A program made the translations under genes and the position numbers. This document shows, piece by piece, positions 52,901 through 62,206 of a stretch of 64,000 bases of DNA; the stretch's first letter is position 1, and each line of letters opens with the position of its first letter. The notes beneath the pieces were generated by a model. The model was not told where the DNA came from and ran no database searches. It worked only from the letters and a program-made list of their open reading frames with translations. Source of the stretch: Sedimentisphaerales bacterium (GTDB lineage: Bacteria; Planctomycetota; Phycisphaerae; Sedimentisphaerales; Anaerohalosphaeraceae); the NCBI GenBank assembly GCA_028282905.1, contig JANQGW010000098.1, positions 56,984 to 120,983 of the forward strand, written 5' to 3'.

Positions 52901-54435
52901 AGGCTGAATGCCTGGCCTATGCCCGACAGCATTGCGGCTGCGGTGTCATGTTTGACCACGACGGTAAAAAATCTCATTTGGGATTTATTAATGCCGCCGG
53001 GGTTAACCGCCCCACCTCAACGCAAGGCGGTGTCACCATGATGTCGTTTGAGTCCAAAGACATACCGCAGGCGGTTACCATCACGGCCAAAGACGGCAAA
53101 CAATACAGCATCGTCATCCGCAAAGCCGAAAACAAAGGTGTTACGCTGGAATACGAACGGGCTCCTCATGATGACAGTCGTTTGAGAAGCATGAGCAATC
53201 TCAGACAGCTTGCTGTGGCATGGGTTTTGTATGCGGACAAGAACGATGGTAAGATTGCAGAAAGTATGGATAAACTAGAGCCTTATCTGGAAGTAGAGAT
53301 GTATTCATGGCTTCAGGAAAATGTAGTTCTTTTAGAAATCCAGGGCGATTTCCAATATATCCGCCAGCCGTCTCAAACACCAATCGCTTACGACAAGACA
53401 TTCCTGGCTGAACACGGCCGCAGAATTGTTGCCTTTGCGGACGGGCATTCGGAGGCCGATGAAAATGATGGATTGAAAGAACTGCTGGATAAGGCAATCA
53501 AAAATACGCAACGAGTCCAGGCCATGAAGAAGTTGCGACATGCCTGCATCGGATTTTGGATATGGGCGGATAAACATCAGGCTATTTTGCCGGACAGCAT
53601 CGAGCAGATCGAGTTTGAAAGCGAAGAACTGAAAGGTTGGGCCAAAGCAAATATCGAATATCTCGGCCAAGGAAAAATCCTCTCGGAAATCGAAAACGGC
53701 GGACAGGAAGTGATCGCTTATAACAAAACACTGCTAAAAACACACGACGGCACAACACTGCTCTTTGCCGACGGGCATGTGGAATTTCTGAAGCAGGAGG
53801 ACTTAAAAAAACATTTCAAGGATGTTTATGATAAAATAAAAGCCTCGACCAGCCAGACTGAAGAAAAAGAAGCGGAACAGGTCCATATTGAAGCACGGTT
53901 TTTGCTTCTGCCGAAGGGGATCGCTGACATGGAAGATTTTGCTTCTCTGTTTATCATAGAATCGGAAAATTTTGCCCCGGTGGTGGGCGGTTCTCAGGTA
54001 CTGAATGCAGAGCGGACAGAGCAGTTCATTAAACTGACTAATAATCTCAAAGAAGCCAAGTTGATGGCAGCTCCCAAACTGCTGGTTCAGGATAATGAGG
54101 AGGCTGAGATTCGAATTGCGGAAGAAGTTCCGGTTGTCGGAGAAGACGGGCAGGTCATACGAAGAAATATCGGCCCCAGGCTTTCGATAACACCGCATGT
54201 ATCGCCAAAAGGTCACATTCGAACGGAAATCGACTGGGAATACAGTTATTTCACCGACAAGGCCCAAAAGAGTATTTCCACATCTTCACAGGTCACGACG
54301 GTTGTATTACAACGCGGCGACAGCCTGCTGCTCGGACCGCAGGAGATCAAAAAAGAAGGCCAACCCACAGAACACCTGTATTGCATGATAAGCCCGCGAA
54401 TAATCGAAGAAGAGAAAACATCTGCTGAAAACTGA
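49996..54435 (+). CDS. BlaR1-like M56 protease with SecD/pseudopilin/secretin-like C-terminal modules
   Basis: A 1479-residue membrane sensor-protease. N-terminal part: four membrane helices (about 15-40, 49-68, 128-150, 335-353) and the M56 zinc site HELAH (227-231) with downstream Glu in RIERENCCDD. The exported remainder is modular, by eye: an NTF2/DUF-like stretch (about 365-600), a SecD P1-head-like segment (about 613-770, KRQLAICLDGEVISAPTI, NRAIITGNFTEPEAKAIVEAL), another NTF2-like block (about 795-905), a 'PSIREMLDLTTGK' block (about 950-1010), two pseudopilin-tail modules (about 1063-1165 and 1175-1265, each ending FADGHxE), and a secretin-like domain (about 1285-1470, KLMAAPKLLVQDNEEAEIRIAEEVPV). 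The usual penicillin-binding sensor is absent. Cotranscribed with the BlaI gene. Confidence 0.85.
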   Translation: MTFLETILSEQMIRPVGWTLIHFLWQGILAAMLLWFLLRICRKASANVRYVIACAALLVLVCMPAVTFCVLYEPPVETATLMPIETVESAPAMPIATESVVITAPAAPIPTPKASLVSVICGYIETALPWCVLGWFIGVVMLSVWYLGGWCQLQKLRRIGTKAVGDTVAAKAGKLSARLGIRRGVQIVESALVQVPTVIGWLKPVVLLPASALTGLDEVQLSALIAHELAHVKRCDYLVNIVQTIVEILGFYHPALWWMSRQIRIERENCCDDMAVALLQNKRDYAGALFTMETIRSRQLELAVAANGGSLTSRISRLAGKENPSKQKPGWIPSIVILAMILAIVIPTAFALSNKRTDNAKDITARKIQMQEWVEDFFNHNYRDITSRKTLEWGEPTQDSNGNYSIRYKYEAVIWRKNTIVSDELFTFDEDGKFVSVKKLNRKELDQDDVNSNIQIYQINRNVSEFPEKEDFSTPENAYVAINRVMAANDYEGWQRVSVKSLAGRLAKEQKIRNKKVEPEWAKVVLNANILEVRIHSDQAVVIAEFPQAMSSKPIRNPIDYRHLIFEDGKWLNTGENRYDTVDAARAKFKQTVAQQSNKEQNQQSVSKTGSILEFRLLAELRPEQLERVSWPESNLDGYQWMKVRKQEAADWNANTLHRRVNDDVYVLVSSREGEAMPADGSWGLLRAGLTTDAMNKLALSVDLDEPSQEKFHALTQKHVKRQLAICLDGEVISAPTIMSAIRNRAIITGNFTEPEAKAIVEALKNGMPPTAADEKTAPGKSVSKRVKPAMDKTQMPGEVRDIFETLEGMFKAIMQKDLQSFSTHLKSNMNAENTFREFAELMQLNPDWKLSLLSVYWDNDSAMAVVNKLRFGNAQVEGPETLVFNLQKENGRWLIADIDLEEPDGLQIENARFLKENPGAGTWYIEPGRGPVSSQPGTNSVVLLPSIREMLDLTTGKIIKVPMETKSQAECLAYARQHCGCGVMFDHDGKKSHLGFINAAGVNRPTSTQGGVTMMSFESKDIPQAVTITAKDGKQYSIVIRKAENKGVTLEYERAPHDDSRLRSMSNLRQLAVAWVLYADKNDGKIAESMDKLEPYLEVEMYSWLQENVVLLEIQGDFQYIRQPSQTPIAYDKTFLAEHGRRIVAFADGHSEADENDGLKELLDKAIKNTQRVQAMKKLRHACIGFWIWADKHQAILPDSIEQIEFESEELKGWAKANIEYLGQGKILSEIENGGQEVIAYNKTLLKTHDGTTLLFADGHVEFLKQEDLKKHFKDVYDKIKASTSQTEEKEAEQVHIEARFLLLPKGIADMEDFASLFIIESENFAPVVGGSQVLNAERTEQFIKLTNNLKEAKLMAAPKLLVQDNEEAEIRIAEEVPVVGEDGQVIRRNIGPRLSITPHVSPKGHIRTEIDWEYSYFTDKAQKSISTSSQVTTVVLQRGDSLLLGPQEIKKEGQPTEHLYCMISPRIIEEEKTSAEN

Positions 54436-54475
54436 AAACCTTAATATCACAACAAATCAGTTAGTGATTTACCAC

Positions 54476-54510
54476 AGCCCTCCTGCCAACCGCAGGCGGG
54501 CTTTTTCTTA
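54476..54510 (+). terminator. Terminator of the blaI-blaR1-like operon
   Basis: AGCCcTCCTGC / GCAGGcGGGCT stem (CCAAC-type loop) followed by TTTTTCTTA. Confidence 0.85.
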
Positions 54511-54511
54511 T

Positions 54512-54539
54512 TTGTATTTTAAGTGCAAGTGTTTATAAT
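54512..54539 (+). promoter_or_regulatory. Promoter of the 54628 gene
   Basis: TTGTAT (54512-54517), 16 bp, TATAAT (54534-54539). An AAGTGC/GCACTT inverted repeat overlaps the -10 box and may be an operator. Confidence 0.5.
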
Positions 54540-54627
54540 GGGCACTTGACTTGAATAGTAAAATAGACAGGCACTGGAGCAAGTGAAAACAGGAGTTTAT
54601 GCAGTCATTTTATAAAAGGGGCAAACC

Positions 54628-56685
54628 ATGAAAAATTTCAGTTTTATGTCATTTTCCATTGGCTGCATTTTTGCAATTATCATGTCATATTGGCTCATTC
54701 ATCCACAGGTCACTTACGCCGCCTCAGCTGACAGCACCGCCACTCACTCACCCTCGTTAAGACCAAATTCGGCTGTTATAAGCAAAGAAGAATCACAAGC
54801 ACGGGCCGACAGTCTGAAATATCTGTCGCAGCTTGAACCGGCTTACCGAGCTTTTATGGCCGATCACGGTAAGCGTCCACCTGAAACGATGGAGAATATT
54901 CATCCCTATATCAAATCCGATGAAACGTATCAATGGCTAATCAAAAATGTCGTCTTACTGGATAAAAACAGAATGTCAGAACCGTTGGATGATCCCGCTG
55001 TGATTCCTATCGCCTACGACAAAACGCTAATCAACACACAAGGCGGTTCGATTGTTCTATTTAAAGATGGACATTTAGAATTCATCCACATCCACAACAC
55101 AAAACTTATGGGCTTATTGAGATCAAGTGATTTTCCAGACTATCAACCTGTGATTGGCTATAGGAATTCCGCTGAAATGGCTCGAATGAGTGTGCGAGGA
55201 GAAGTTGGGGGTGAAGCCGTACAAAAGGCCATTGAAAAATTGCTGGCGACCAATGTTGGTGTCTCAGCACTGGCCAAAGAAACGACATTTGAGAAAGCAG
55301 TTGACATTCTTCGCAACAGCACCACACCACCGCTGACGATTATTGTTCTGTGGAGCGAGATGAGTGAGAACGCGTTTATTGAAAAAGACACACCGGTTCA
55401 GTTGGCCGATGAGAACCTTGAAAACATTGCTCTAAAGGAAGCTTTGCAAAAACTGCTGAAAGCTGCCTCCGACGCGGGATTTGCAGAACTGGGCTATGTT
55501 ATCGAAAACGGAGTTATTACCATCGGCACCAAAAAATCATTGCCTAAATATTTCCTTAATAAAGTCTATGACGTAAGTGATATAGTGGATCCGCCGGCGG
55601 CATGTATCACCGGGATCGAAGATGCGGCAGTGGCGGTCGAGGTCAGACAGGATAAGCGGCGTGAGAGAATGCAGGAAATCAAGAATACGATTGTTGAATC
55701 TATTGCTCCTGCAAGCTGGTTTGGAAACGGAGGAGAAGGCCGCATTGAACAATACAAAGAAGGTAAACTGATCATTTGGCAGTCACCGGAGATCCATAAA
55801 GGCATTGCTGATTTTTTGGCAAAACTCAGAATGTATATGACTGGGCAGGTCGCCATTGAAACGCGGATTTTACTGGGCGATGACAATTTTCTTGAAGATA
55901 TCGGTTTGGAGATACCAAGCGGTGAGAACGAAATCGGTCAGGCGTGGAAAATAGCAGTCGGCCCAGCTAACTCCGAGCAGATTCTGGCGGCATTGAAGGA
56001 TAGACAGTTGCCGGAAAAGGAGATTGCGACACAGAAAGTTCTCATCCTTGACGATTTCCAGAGCAATTTTATTGTCCGGGCGACTACCTCGCATCGAAAT
56101 GCCAAAACTCTCACTGTCCCGAAAGCAATCGTTCTCAATGGTGAACCCACCCACCACAGGATTATTATGGATCAACCGGAATCACCTGAAGATCCGGTTG
56201 GCGGGTATGTTTCATGGGGTTCTCATAGTTGGCCTAAAGCCGAGCTTGATTATACAGATATTGACGGCAAAAACAAATCTGTTAAGAAAGGAATCTTTCT
56301 CAGCGTTTGTCCATTCATGCAAAAAGATGACAGCGAAATCCTGCTGAAGGGGCAGATTCAGTTGTCAGAAGCTCTGGAGTCAAAAACACAGACGGTCAAT
56401 GGCAAAGCATATGAAATCCCTGAGATGCAGGTTGTGAACATACCGGTTTACACGACTGTTGAAAAGGACAAGACTGTTCTGGTTGTCGGGCCGGATATGG
56501 CGGTCATCAGAAAATCAACAGAACCATTACCCAAAACCAAAAAGTCTCCATCAAGTCGCCCTTTCAATTATCACAGTTCCGTCAAAGATAATCAGCGTAT
56601 GCTGATTATGATTAAGCCGACGATTATCGAACCTGATGAAGCTGATTTAGAAGCGGTGAAAGCACTTTCGCCCAAACGTGATTGA
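54628..56685 (+). CDS. Exported secretin-like protein with pseudopilin-tail module
   Basis: A 685-residue exported protein related to the tail of the preceding M56 protein. Signal peptide/anchor FSIGCIFAIIMSYWLIHPQVTYA. Then a module (about 60-160) with IPIAYDKTLINTQGGSIVLFKDGHLEF, matching the two IAYxKTxL...FADGHxE modules of the M56 protein. Then a secretin/STN-like short domain (about 265-315, ENIALKEALQKLLKAASDAGFAELGYVIENGVITIG) and a C-terminal secretin-like region (about 395-675, VAIETRILLGDDNFLEDIGLEIPSG; ending LIMIKPTIIEPDEADL). It lacks obvious transmembrane beta-barrel glycines, so it may be a periplasmic secretin-N-domain partner rather than a channel. AAAGGGGC precedes the ATG. 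It has its own promoter and terminator. Confidence 0.75.
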   Translation: MKNFSFMSFSIGCIFAIIMSYWLIHPQVTYAASADSTATHSPSLRPNSAVISKEESQARADSLKYLSQLEPAYRAFMADHGKRPPETMENIHPYIKSDETYQWLIKNVVLLDKNRMSEPLDDPAVIPIAYDKTLINTQGGSIVLFKDGHLEFIHIHNTKLMGLLRSSDFPDYQPVIGYRNSAEMARMSVRGEVGGEAVQKAIEKLLATNVGVSALAKETTFEKAVDILRNSTTPPLTIIVLWSEMSENAFIEKDTPVQLADENLENIALKEALQKLLKAASDAGFAELGYVIENGVITIGTKKSLPKYFLNKVYDVSDIVDPPAACITGIEDAAVAVEVRQDKRRERMQEIKNTIVESIAPASWFGNGGEGRIEQYKEGKLIIWQSPEIHKGIADFLAKLRMYMTGQVAIETRILLGDDNFLEDIGLEIPSGENEIGQAWKIAVGPANSEQILAALKDRQLPEKEIATQKVLILDDFQSNFIVRATTSHRNAKTLTVPKAIVLNGEPTHHRIIMDQPESPEDPVGGYVSWGSHSWPKAELDYTDIDGKNKSVKKGIFLSVCPFMQKDDSEILLKGQIQLSEALESKTQTVNGKAYEIPEMQVVNIPVYTTVEKDKTVLVVGPDMAVIRKSTEPLPKTKKSPSSRPFNYHSSVKDNQRMLIMIKPTIIEPDEADLEAVKALSPKRD

Positions 56686-56736
56686 GACATCACAGGCAGG
56701 AACATGAAATCTCTTTGAGGCAATCTGTTTCCGGTC

Positions 56737-56770
56737 AGCCCATTCGCTCACGGCGAATGGGCTTTTTTTG
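56737..56770 (+). terminator. Terminator after the 54628 gene
   Basis: Perfect 11-bp stem AGCCCATTCGC / GCGAATGGGCT with TCACG loop and seven T. Confidence 0.93.
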
Positions 56771-56956
56771 TGCTTTTTCTGCCGGGGCGGATGGAAAAAA
56801 AGATATTGAAAAAACTCTCGACGCGGCCTATCATACATTGCGGAAACTGTATTCGAAACGGTCTGATGACGAAATAACGGCGATTTTCTCCAAAAGCCGC
56901 ATGTTGGCCGTGCGAAATGAGCGTAATTTTACTTGTTTGGAAAGGGAGAGCAAAAT

Positions 56957-59842
56957 ATGAAATCAATGAGTCAAAGCCTGCAAAAACCTTTCAATAACGC
57001 CCATAGACATCGAACAAGCCGGGCCGCTCTGCTGCTGTGCGTGCTGTTTTTGGCAAGCTTAGCCTACCCGTCGGGCATTATCGGACGCAAAGGCAAAAAA
57101 GCAGCGTCCGAACTGCAACCCGTCCAAACGACCTCGCCGCAGGAAGATACGTTATGGGGCCAATACACACTGCATTATGCCAAGCCTGCTGACAACTGGC
57201 TGGAAGCAATGCCCATTGGCAACGGTCGATTGGGCGCAATGGTTTTCGGCGGCGCGACCGCTGAGCGGATCCAACTGAATGACGACACGATCTGGGCCGG
57301 CCCGCCGGTACCGGAAGTGACGCCGGAATTTCGCGAGGCCGCGGCCAAAGCCAGAGACCTGTGGTTTGCCGGTAAATACGTCGAAGCCGAAAAGATGGTC
57401 CAGTCTGCCCTGGGGCCGCGGATTGCTCCGCGCAGCTATCAAACCATGGGCGATCTGCATCTTCAGCTTCTCGCGGCGGGTACCAGGATGGCCCGCCCGG
57501 TGGCCCTGCGATCGTGGAAACAGGGGCCGTTACTGAAAGCTGCCGATACTGCACAACTGGCAGCAGACTTTGACGATGCCGCCTGGGTGGATTCCGACGG
57601 TTCCGAAATCCCGGCAAACTCCACCGTTACTTATCGCACAACGGTGGAACTGACAGCCAACCAGATTGCTGCCGGATTAGGACGTCTGGAACTGTCACCG
57701 ATTGATGACAAAAGCGTCATCTATGTCAACGGCCAAAAAGCTGGGACTACAAGTGCTTGGAACAAGCCCTACCGGTTTGACGTTAGCAAATTTCTAAAAG
57801 CCGGCCCAAATGTGATCGCCATCGCCGTGACCAATGTTGGCGGTGCCGGTCATACCGCCAAGTCCGTCATGCTGTCAGCACAGGCCGTCGCCCCGAAAGA
57901 CTTTCACCGCCAGCTCGACCTGGATACCGCCATCGCCACCACTCGGTTCCGACAGGATGATGTACTTTACACACGTGAAGTCTTCTCCTCGGCGGTCGAT
58001 GATGTAATTGTCGTTCGCCTGACGGCGGATAAACCCGGCGCGATTTCAATGCGAGCCTCGCTGGACCGCCCTGCGGACTTTACGACAACGGCAGACGGAA
58101 ACGACAGCCTGAACATGTCCGGACAGGCCCAGCAAAAGGGCAAACATCTCGGCGTCAAATGGCACTGCCGGGTGACCGCCGAAGCCAAAGGCGGTAAGCT
58201 GCGAACACAAAACAATGCGATTATCATTCAAAACGCTGACGCGGCCCTGTTCTTTATCACCTCCTCAACCGATTACAACCGGCAGACGCCAACACAGCCG
58301 CTGACACACAACCGGCAAAAGGCCTGTGAAAAGATACTCTCCGCGGCCATGCGGAAGGATTACGATGAACTGCGACAGGACCATGTCGCCGAACATCGCA
58401 GCCTGTTCCGTCGCTGCAAGCTCGACCTGGGCGGTTGGGACAAGGCCATCGCCCCGACTGACGAGCGGCTTAATGCCGTCAAGGCCGGCGGACTCGATCC
58501 GGCACTGATCTCGCTGTATTTCCAGTATGGCCGCTATCTGCTGATCAGTTCATCACGTCCGGGACAGATGCCCGCCAACCTGCAGGGGCTGTGGGCGAGC
58601 AAGACGGAAGAACCGTGGAATGCTGACTATCATATTAATATTAATATGCAGATGAATTACTGGCCGGCGGAACTGACCAACCTGTCCGAGTGCCACACGC
58701 CGTTCTTTGACTTTATCGAGTGGCTGGTGCCGAACGGTCAAAAAACCGCCCAGGATGCCTACGGCTGTCAGGGCTTTGTCGCCCATCATACGACGGACGC
58801 CTGGCACTTTAACGCCCCCTTCGGCCATACCCAGTGGGGCATGTGGCCGCACGGCGGCGGCTGGTGTACGCAGCACTTCATGGAGCACTACCGATTTACC
58901 GGTGACAAAGAATTTTTGGAAAAACGCGCCTGGCCCATCCTGAAAGAGGCGTCATTGTTCTATATGGACTACCTCGTGCGTCATCCGGATACGGGCAAGT
59001 GGGTCTCCGGTCTGGAAAACTCGCCGGAAAACACATATTTCACCCCCGATGGAAAAACTGTCCATCTTTCGATGGGTGCCAGCATGAGCCAGCAGATTAT
59101 CTGGGATACGTTGACCAATACGCTCGAAGCAGCCGAAGAACTGGGAATCCAGGATGATTTTGTCAAGCGGGCCAAAACAGTTTTAGCGGATTTGGCTGTC
59201 GCTAAAATCGGTGAAGACGGTCGCCTGATGGAATGGGATAAGCCGTTCAAGGAAGCTGAACCGGGCCATCGCCATATCTCGCACCTGTATGCACTGCATC
59301 CGGGCCGCCAGTACAATGTCTATGACAGCCCGGAAATGGTCACCGCCGCCCGCAAGAGTATCGATTCGCGTCTGGCACGCGGCGGCGGACACACCGGCTG
59401 GTCGCGGGCGTGGATCATCAATTTTTGGGCACGTTTCCATGAGCCGCAAAAGGCCCATGAAAACGTCGTGGCACTGCTGCGGAAAAGCACACTGCCGAAC
59501 CTGTTTGACAACCACCCGCCCTTCCAGATTGACGGCAACTTCGGCGGCACCGCCGGTATCGCCGAAATGCTGCTGCAATCGCACGTTGGCAACTCGAAAA
59601 AGGGCTACCTGATCGAACTGCTGCCGACTCTGCCGCAGGCATGGGCAGATGGAAGCGTTGCGGGACTTCGGGCACGCGGCGGATTTGAAGTGGCTATTGA
59701 ATGGCAGGACGGCAAGCTGAACAAAGCAACCGTTTCCAGCCTGTCCGGAAAGCCCTGCCGGGTTCGTTATGGCGACAAAGAAATCACACTGAAGCTGGCC
59801 AAAGGCGGTCAGCGTGTGCTGACGGAAAAAGATTTCCAGTAA
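56957..59842 (+). CDS. GH95 alpha-L-fucosidase (2) with inserted beta-sandwich
   Basis: Second exported fucosidase, 961 aa. Signal sequence [18 protein letters not shown]. The GH95 N-terminal domain ([26 protein letters not shown]) is interrupted by an extra jelly-roll resembling a GH2 sugar-binding domain (about 190-310, [14 protein letters not shown]...[14 protein letters not shown]...[20 protein letters not shown]). The catalytic part keeps [12 protein letters not shown] (Asn561, Asn563), SPEN (Glu691) and [16 protein letters not shown] (Asp859), with spacing equal to the first GH95. The insertion makes it about 180 aa longer. GGGAGAGC precedes ATG 56957. It probably differs from the first copy in substrate or binding. 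Confidence 0.92.
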   Translation: MKSMSQSLQKPFNNAHRHRTSRAALLLCVLFLASLAYPSGIIGRKGKKAASELQPVQTTSPQEDTLWGQYTLHYAKPADNWLEAMPIGNGRLGAMVFGGATAERIQLNDDTIWAGPPVPEVTPEFREAAAKARDLWFAGKYVEAEKMVQSALGPRIAPRSYQTMGDLHLQLLAAGTRMARPVALRSWKQGPLLKAADTAQLAADFDDAAWVDSDGSEIPANSTVTYRTTVELTANQIAAGLGRLELSPIDDKSVIYVNGQKAGTTSAWNKPYRFDVSKFLKAGPNVIAIAVTNVGGAGHTAKSVMLSAQAVAPKDFHRQLDLDTAIATTRFRQDDVLYTREVFSSAVDDVIVVRLTADKPGAISMRASLDRPADFTTTADGNDSLNMSGQAQQKGKHLGVKWHCRVTAEAKGGKLRTQNNAIIIQNADAALFFITSSTDYNRQTPTQPLTHNRQKACEKILSAAMRKDYDELRQDHVAEHRSLFRRCKLDLGGWDKAIAPTDERLNAVKAGGLDPALISLYFQYGRYLLISSSRPGQMPANLQGLWASKTEEPWNADYHININMQMNYWPAELTNLSECHTPFFDFIEWLVPNGQKTAQDAYGCQGFVAHHTTDAWHFNAPFGHTQWGMWPHGGGWCTQHFMEHYRFTGDKEFLEKRAWPILKEASLFYMDYLVRHPDTGKWVSGLENSPENTYFTPDGKTVHLSMGASMSQQIIWDTLTNTLEAAEELGIQDDFVKRAKTVLADLAVAKIGEDGRLMEWDKPFKEAEPGHRHISHLYALHPGRQYNVYDSPEMVTAARKSIDSRLARGGGHTGWSRAWIINFWARFHEPQKAHENVVALLRKSTLPNLFDNHPPFQIDGNFGGTAGIAEMLLQSHVGNSKKGYLIELLPTLPQAWADGSVAGLRARGGFEVAIEWQDGKLNKATVSSLSGKPCRVRYGDKEITLKLAKGGQRVLTEKDFQ

Positions 59843-59913
59843 TTAAAACTAATACTGTCCATCATACTAAGTGTGACGGTCATGAACAAGTAAACCATTT
59901 AGGAGAATAAAGC

Positions 59914-60720
59914 GTGGAACCGACTGCCCCAAAACCGCAGGATATTGTTGATACAACCGATTCGCTGGAGGCCGTGGGCGCCTGCCGGTCGATGACCAAT
60001 TTGATGTTTTGTTTGATTTTGCTGGGCTTGCTCGTGCCGCAATTGATTTTCTGGCTGGATCGAATCAACCTGATCGAAGACTCGTCGTGCGGATGTTCAA
60101 GCATTCAAATCACCTCAACATTGTCTGTCCCGATGCTGCCGATGCTGACAGCGGAAGTACCCCCTGCGCAAGCAGCCGAGGAAAAAACCGAACCGGCTGA
60201 GCAGAAAAATAATGTCACAGTTTCTGAAAAAGACGCTGAACCGCAAGCTGCCGGCACGGAGGAAGCTGCCGAGGCAACTCCACCTGCGGAGCCAAAAGAA
60301 CCCTTCCGAATTCCCTGCAGACTTGCCTGCACAATCGTCTCGATCTGCAACTTCCTGGTGCTGGTCGGAGCGGCGTTGTACTGTCTGTGCCTGCTGATGT
60401 GTCTGAAAATCTCACTGACCGGCCGGCTCGGAGGCGTCAACCATGTGACCCGCGCGTTCTTTGTGTCGCTTCTGCTGCTGGTACTGTTGATTCCATGGCA
60501 GCGGCTGCTGCCCGGCGTGCTGGTCGGCGTCGTCTGGACACCCGGCGAACTGCTTTGCGGCGGATGGGTCAAGGCCGGCGAATCGACCTTCTGGAAAGTG
60601 CTGTTTTATCTCCGCTTTATCGGGTTGTGGTTTGTCGCAATGTGGCTGCTGGTCTGGGCGCAAATTCGCTCGGCCAAATGGCAGCACGCCACCCTGCGCC
60701 GCCTCGGAATCGTCCGCTAA
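59914..60720 (+). CDS. Four-helix membrane protein, unknown function
   Basis: A 268-residue protein with about four membrane helices (LMFCLILLGLLVPQLIFWL, IVSICNFLVLVGAALYCLCLLMCL, AFFVSLLLLVLLIPWQRLLPGVLVGVVW, VLFYLRFIGLWFVAMWLLVWAQI). A large Glu/Ala/Pro-rich loop (about 80-135) lies between the first two. The start is GTG 59914, behind TTAGGAG. No motif suggests a transporter or enzyme. Located 70 bp after the second GH95, possibly co-transcribed. Confidence 0.75.
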   Translation: MEPTAPKPQDIVDTTDSLEAVGACRSMTNLMFCLILLGLLVPQLIFWLDRINLIEDSSCGCSSIQITSTLSVPMLPMLTAEVPPAQAAEEKTEPAEQKNNVTVSEKDAEPQAAGTEEAAEATPPAEPKEPFRIPCRLACTIVSICNFLVLVGAALYCLCLLMCLKISLTGRLGGVNHVTRAFFVSLLLLVLLIPWQRLLPGVLVGVVWTPGELLCGGWVKAGESTFWKVLFYLRFIGLWFVAMWLLVWAQIRSAKWQHATLRRLGIVR

Positions 60721-60734
60721 AACAGCAAACAACT

Positions 60735-60776
60735 CTCCCCCTGTAAAGGGGGAGTACCCCGAAGGGGGGAGGGGGT
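60735..60776. repeat. CTCCCCCTGTAAAGGGGGAG / CCCCGAAGGGGG double hairpin
   Basis: Two adjacent short palindromes just after the 59914 gene, of a kind commonly dispersed in bacterial genomes. No T tract, so not called a terminator. Confidence 0.6.
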
Positions 60777-60875
60777 TAAAAGTCGGCAAAACGGTGCAAA
60801 GTATCCAACTAACATATTAGAAGCAATGAATAATAACTGCAATAACCCATTGAGGCGAGCGTCTATATCATTAGG

Positions 60876-61223
60876 ATGGATGAAATAACCGAATATCACG
60901 AAATACATACGGACACAATGATTGCTGATGATGCGGTACCGTTATGTCCGTCGTGCTTGGAACCGTGTGAACAAAAGCTCGCTTATTGTCCCCACTGCGG
61001 CCACGGAAAGTTTCATGCATATAATAAACAATTCAGCTCTTTGACGCCGTTTACGCATTTATTCGGAAGAATCTGGAGTGACCACTGGGGCCGGAATACG
61101 AAATGGTGGAAGCGATTACTTTTGGTACCTTTCATCATTCTCTTTTTTCCCTTTTTCGGAATCCTTTTTATCGCATCATTGTTTCGTACCGACAAGGCAC
61201 AAGAAACAGGAGGCAATCAATGA
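60876..61223 (+). CDS. Zinc-ribbon membrane protein
   Basis: A 115-residue protein with an N-terminal zinc ribbon (CPSCLEPCEQKLAYCPHCG) and a C-terminal membrane helix (LLLVPFIILFFPFFGILFIASLF). It probably displays the ribbon in the cytoplasm at the membrane. Function unknown. The ATG has only a weak TTAGG upstream. Its TGA overlaps the ATG of the dehydrogenase gene (ATGA at 61220-61223), so the two are translationally coupled. Confidence 0.75.
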   Translation: MDEITEYHEIHTDTMIADDAVPLCPSCLEPCEQKLAYCPHCGHGKFHAYNKQFSSLTPFTHLFGRIWSDHWGRNTKWWKRLLLVPFIILFFPFFGILFIASLFRTDKAQETGGNQ

Positions 61224-62092
61224 AAGAACATATCGCTTTTATCGGAATGGGCATCATGGGGGCGCCGATGGCGCAGAACCTGCTCAAAGCCAATTATCCC
61301 GTTACCGTTTATACCCGCACGAAATCTAAAGCTCAGCCGGTACTGGACGCCGGTGCAAACTGGGCCGACAGTCCCGCACAGGCGGCTGATAATGCAGACA
61401 TCGTGATCACCTGCGTCACAGATACGCCGGATATTGAGGCGGTACTGCTGGCAAGCGGCGGCGTGATCGAATCGGCCCGCGAAGGTTTGATCTGCATTGA
61501 CATGTCCACTATCAGCCCGGATGCGACCAAGCAGATGGCGTCGGTGTTAGCTGAAAAAGGCGTTCAATTACTGGATGCCCCCATCTCCGGTGGGCAGATC
61601 GGGGCGATTGAAGCCAAACTGTCAATCATGGTCGGCGGACCAGCCGAAACCGTCGAAAAAGTCCGGCCGATTCTTGAAGTCATGGGCCGAACCATCACCC
61701 ACTGCGGCCCGGTCGGCTCCGGTCAGACGACAAAGCTGGCCAACCAAGTCATGGTCATTCACACGATTATGAGCATTGCCGAGGGACTGGCCTTCGCCGA
61801 ACAGGCCGGGCTGGATTTGGAAACCACCCACACCGTCACCTGCGGCGGCGCAGCCTACAGCCACTCGCTCAAGCACCTGGGCCGGAAAATCATCGACGGC
61901 GATCTGGCCCCGGCATTTATGGTGGACTTGCAGCTGAAAGACCTGCGGCTGGTTATGGAATATGCCGAAAAGATCGGCCAGCCCCTGCCCGGCACCCAGC
62001 AGGCCATGGAACTGCTGAGCAAACTCGCCGAACAGGGCCGCGGCACCGATGGCACGCAGGCCCTCGTAGATGTCATCCGCCAACTGCGATAA
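61220..62092 (+). CDS. Beta-hydroxyacid dehydrogenase (3-hydroxyisobutyrate/tartronate-semialdehyde type)
   Basis: A 290-residue NAD(P)-dependent enzyme. Starts MKEHIAFIGMGIMGAPMAQNLLKANYPVTVYTRT (Rossmann GxGxxG), with DAPISGGQIGAIEAKLSIMVGG (substrate motif), GPVGSGQTTKLANQ (catalytic Lys) and DLQLKDLRLVMEYA (cofactor/substrate motif). These are the four signature blocks of the family. Substrate could be 3-hydroxyisobutyrate, tartronate semialdehyde or a related aldonate. CAGGAGG precedes ATG 61220. It overlaps the upstream zinc-ribbon gene. Confidence 0.93.
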   Translation: MKEHIAFIGMGIMGAPMAQNLLKANYPVTVYTRTKSKAQPVLDAGANWADSPAQAADNADIVITCVTDTPDIEAVLLASGGVIESAREGLICIDMSTISPDATKQMASVLAEKGVQLLDAPISGGQIGAIEAKLSIMVGGPAETVEKVRPILEVMGRTITHCGPVGSGQTTKLANQVMVIHTIMSIAEGLAFAEQAGLDLETTHTVTCGGAAYSHSLKHLGRKIIDGDLAPAFMVDLQLKDLRLVMEYAEKIGQPLPGTQQAMELLSKLAEQGRGTDGTQALVDVIRQLR

Positions 62093-62105
62093 AAAAAAGA
62101 CTGCC

Positions 62106-62185
62106 GGGTGGCATCCTTTTGAACGCAGTTCAAAGGGATGGTGGTTATTCCCTTCACCCCCTTGCTCCGCAAGAGGATGCCACCC
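62106..62185. repeat. GGGTGGCATCC ... GGATGCCACCC inverted repeat
   Basis: 11-bp perfect arms separated by 58 bp, with inner palindromes TTGAACGCAGTTCAA and CTTGCTCCGCAAG. On the minus strand a run of eight T follows shortly, so it may also end transcription of the malic enzyme gene. Confidence 0.65.
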
Positions 62186-62206
62186 AGACAGATTCTGATT
62201 TTTCAG

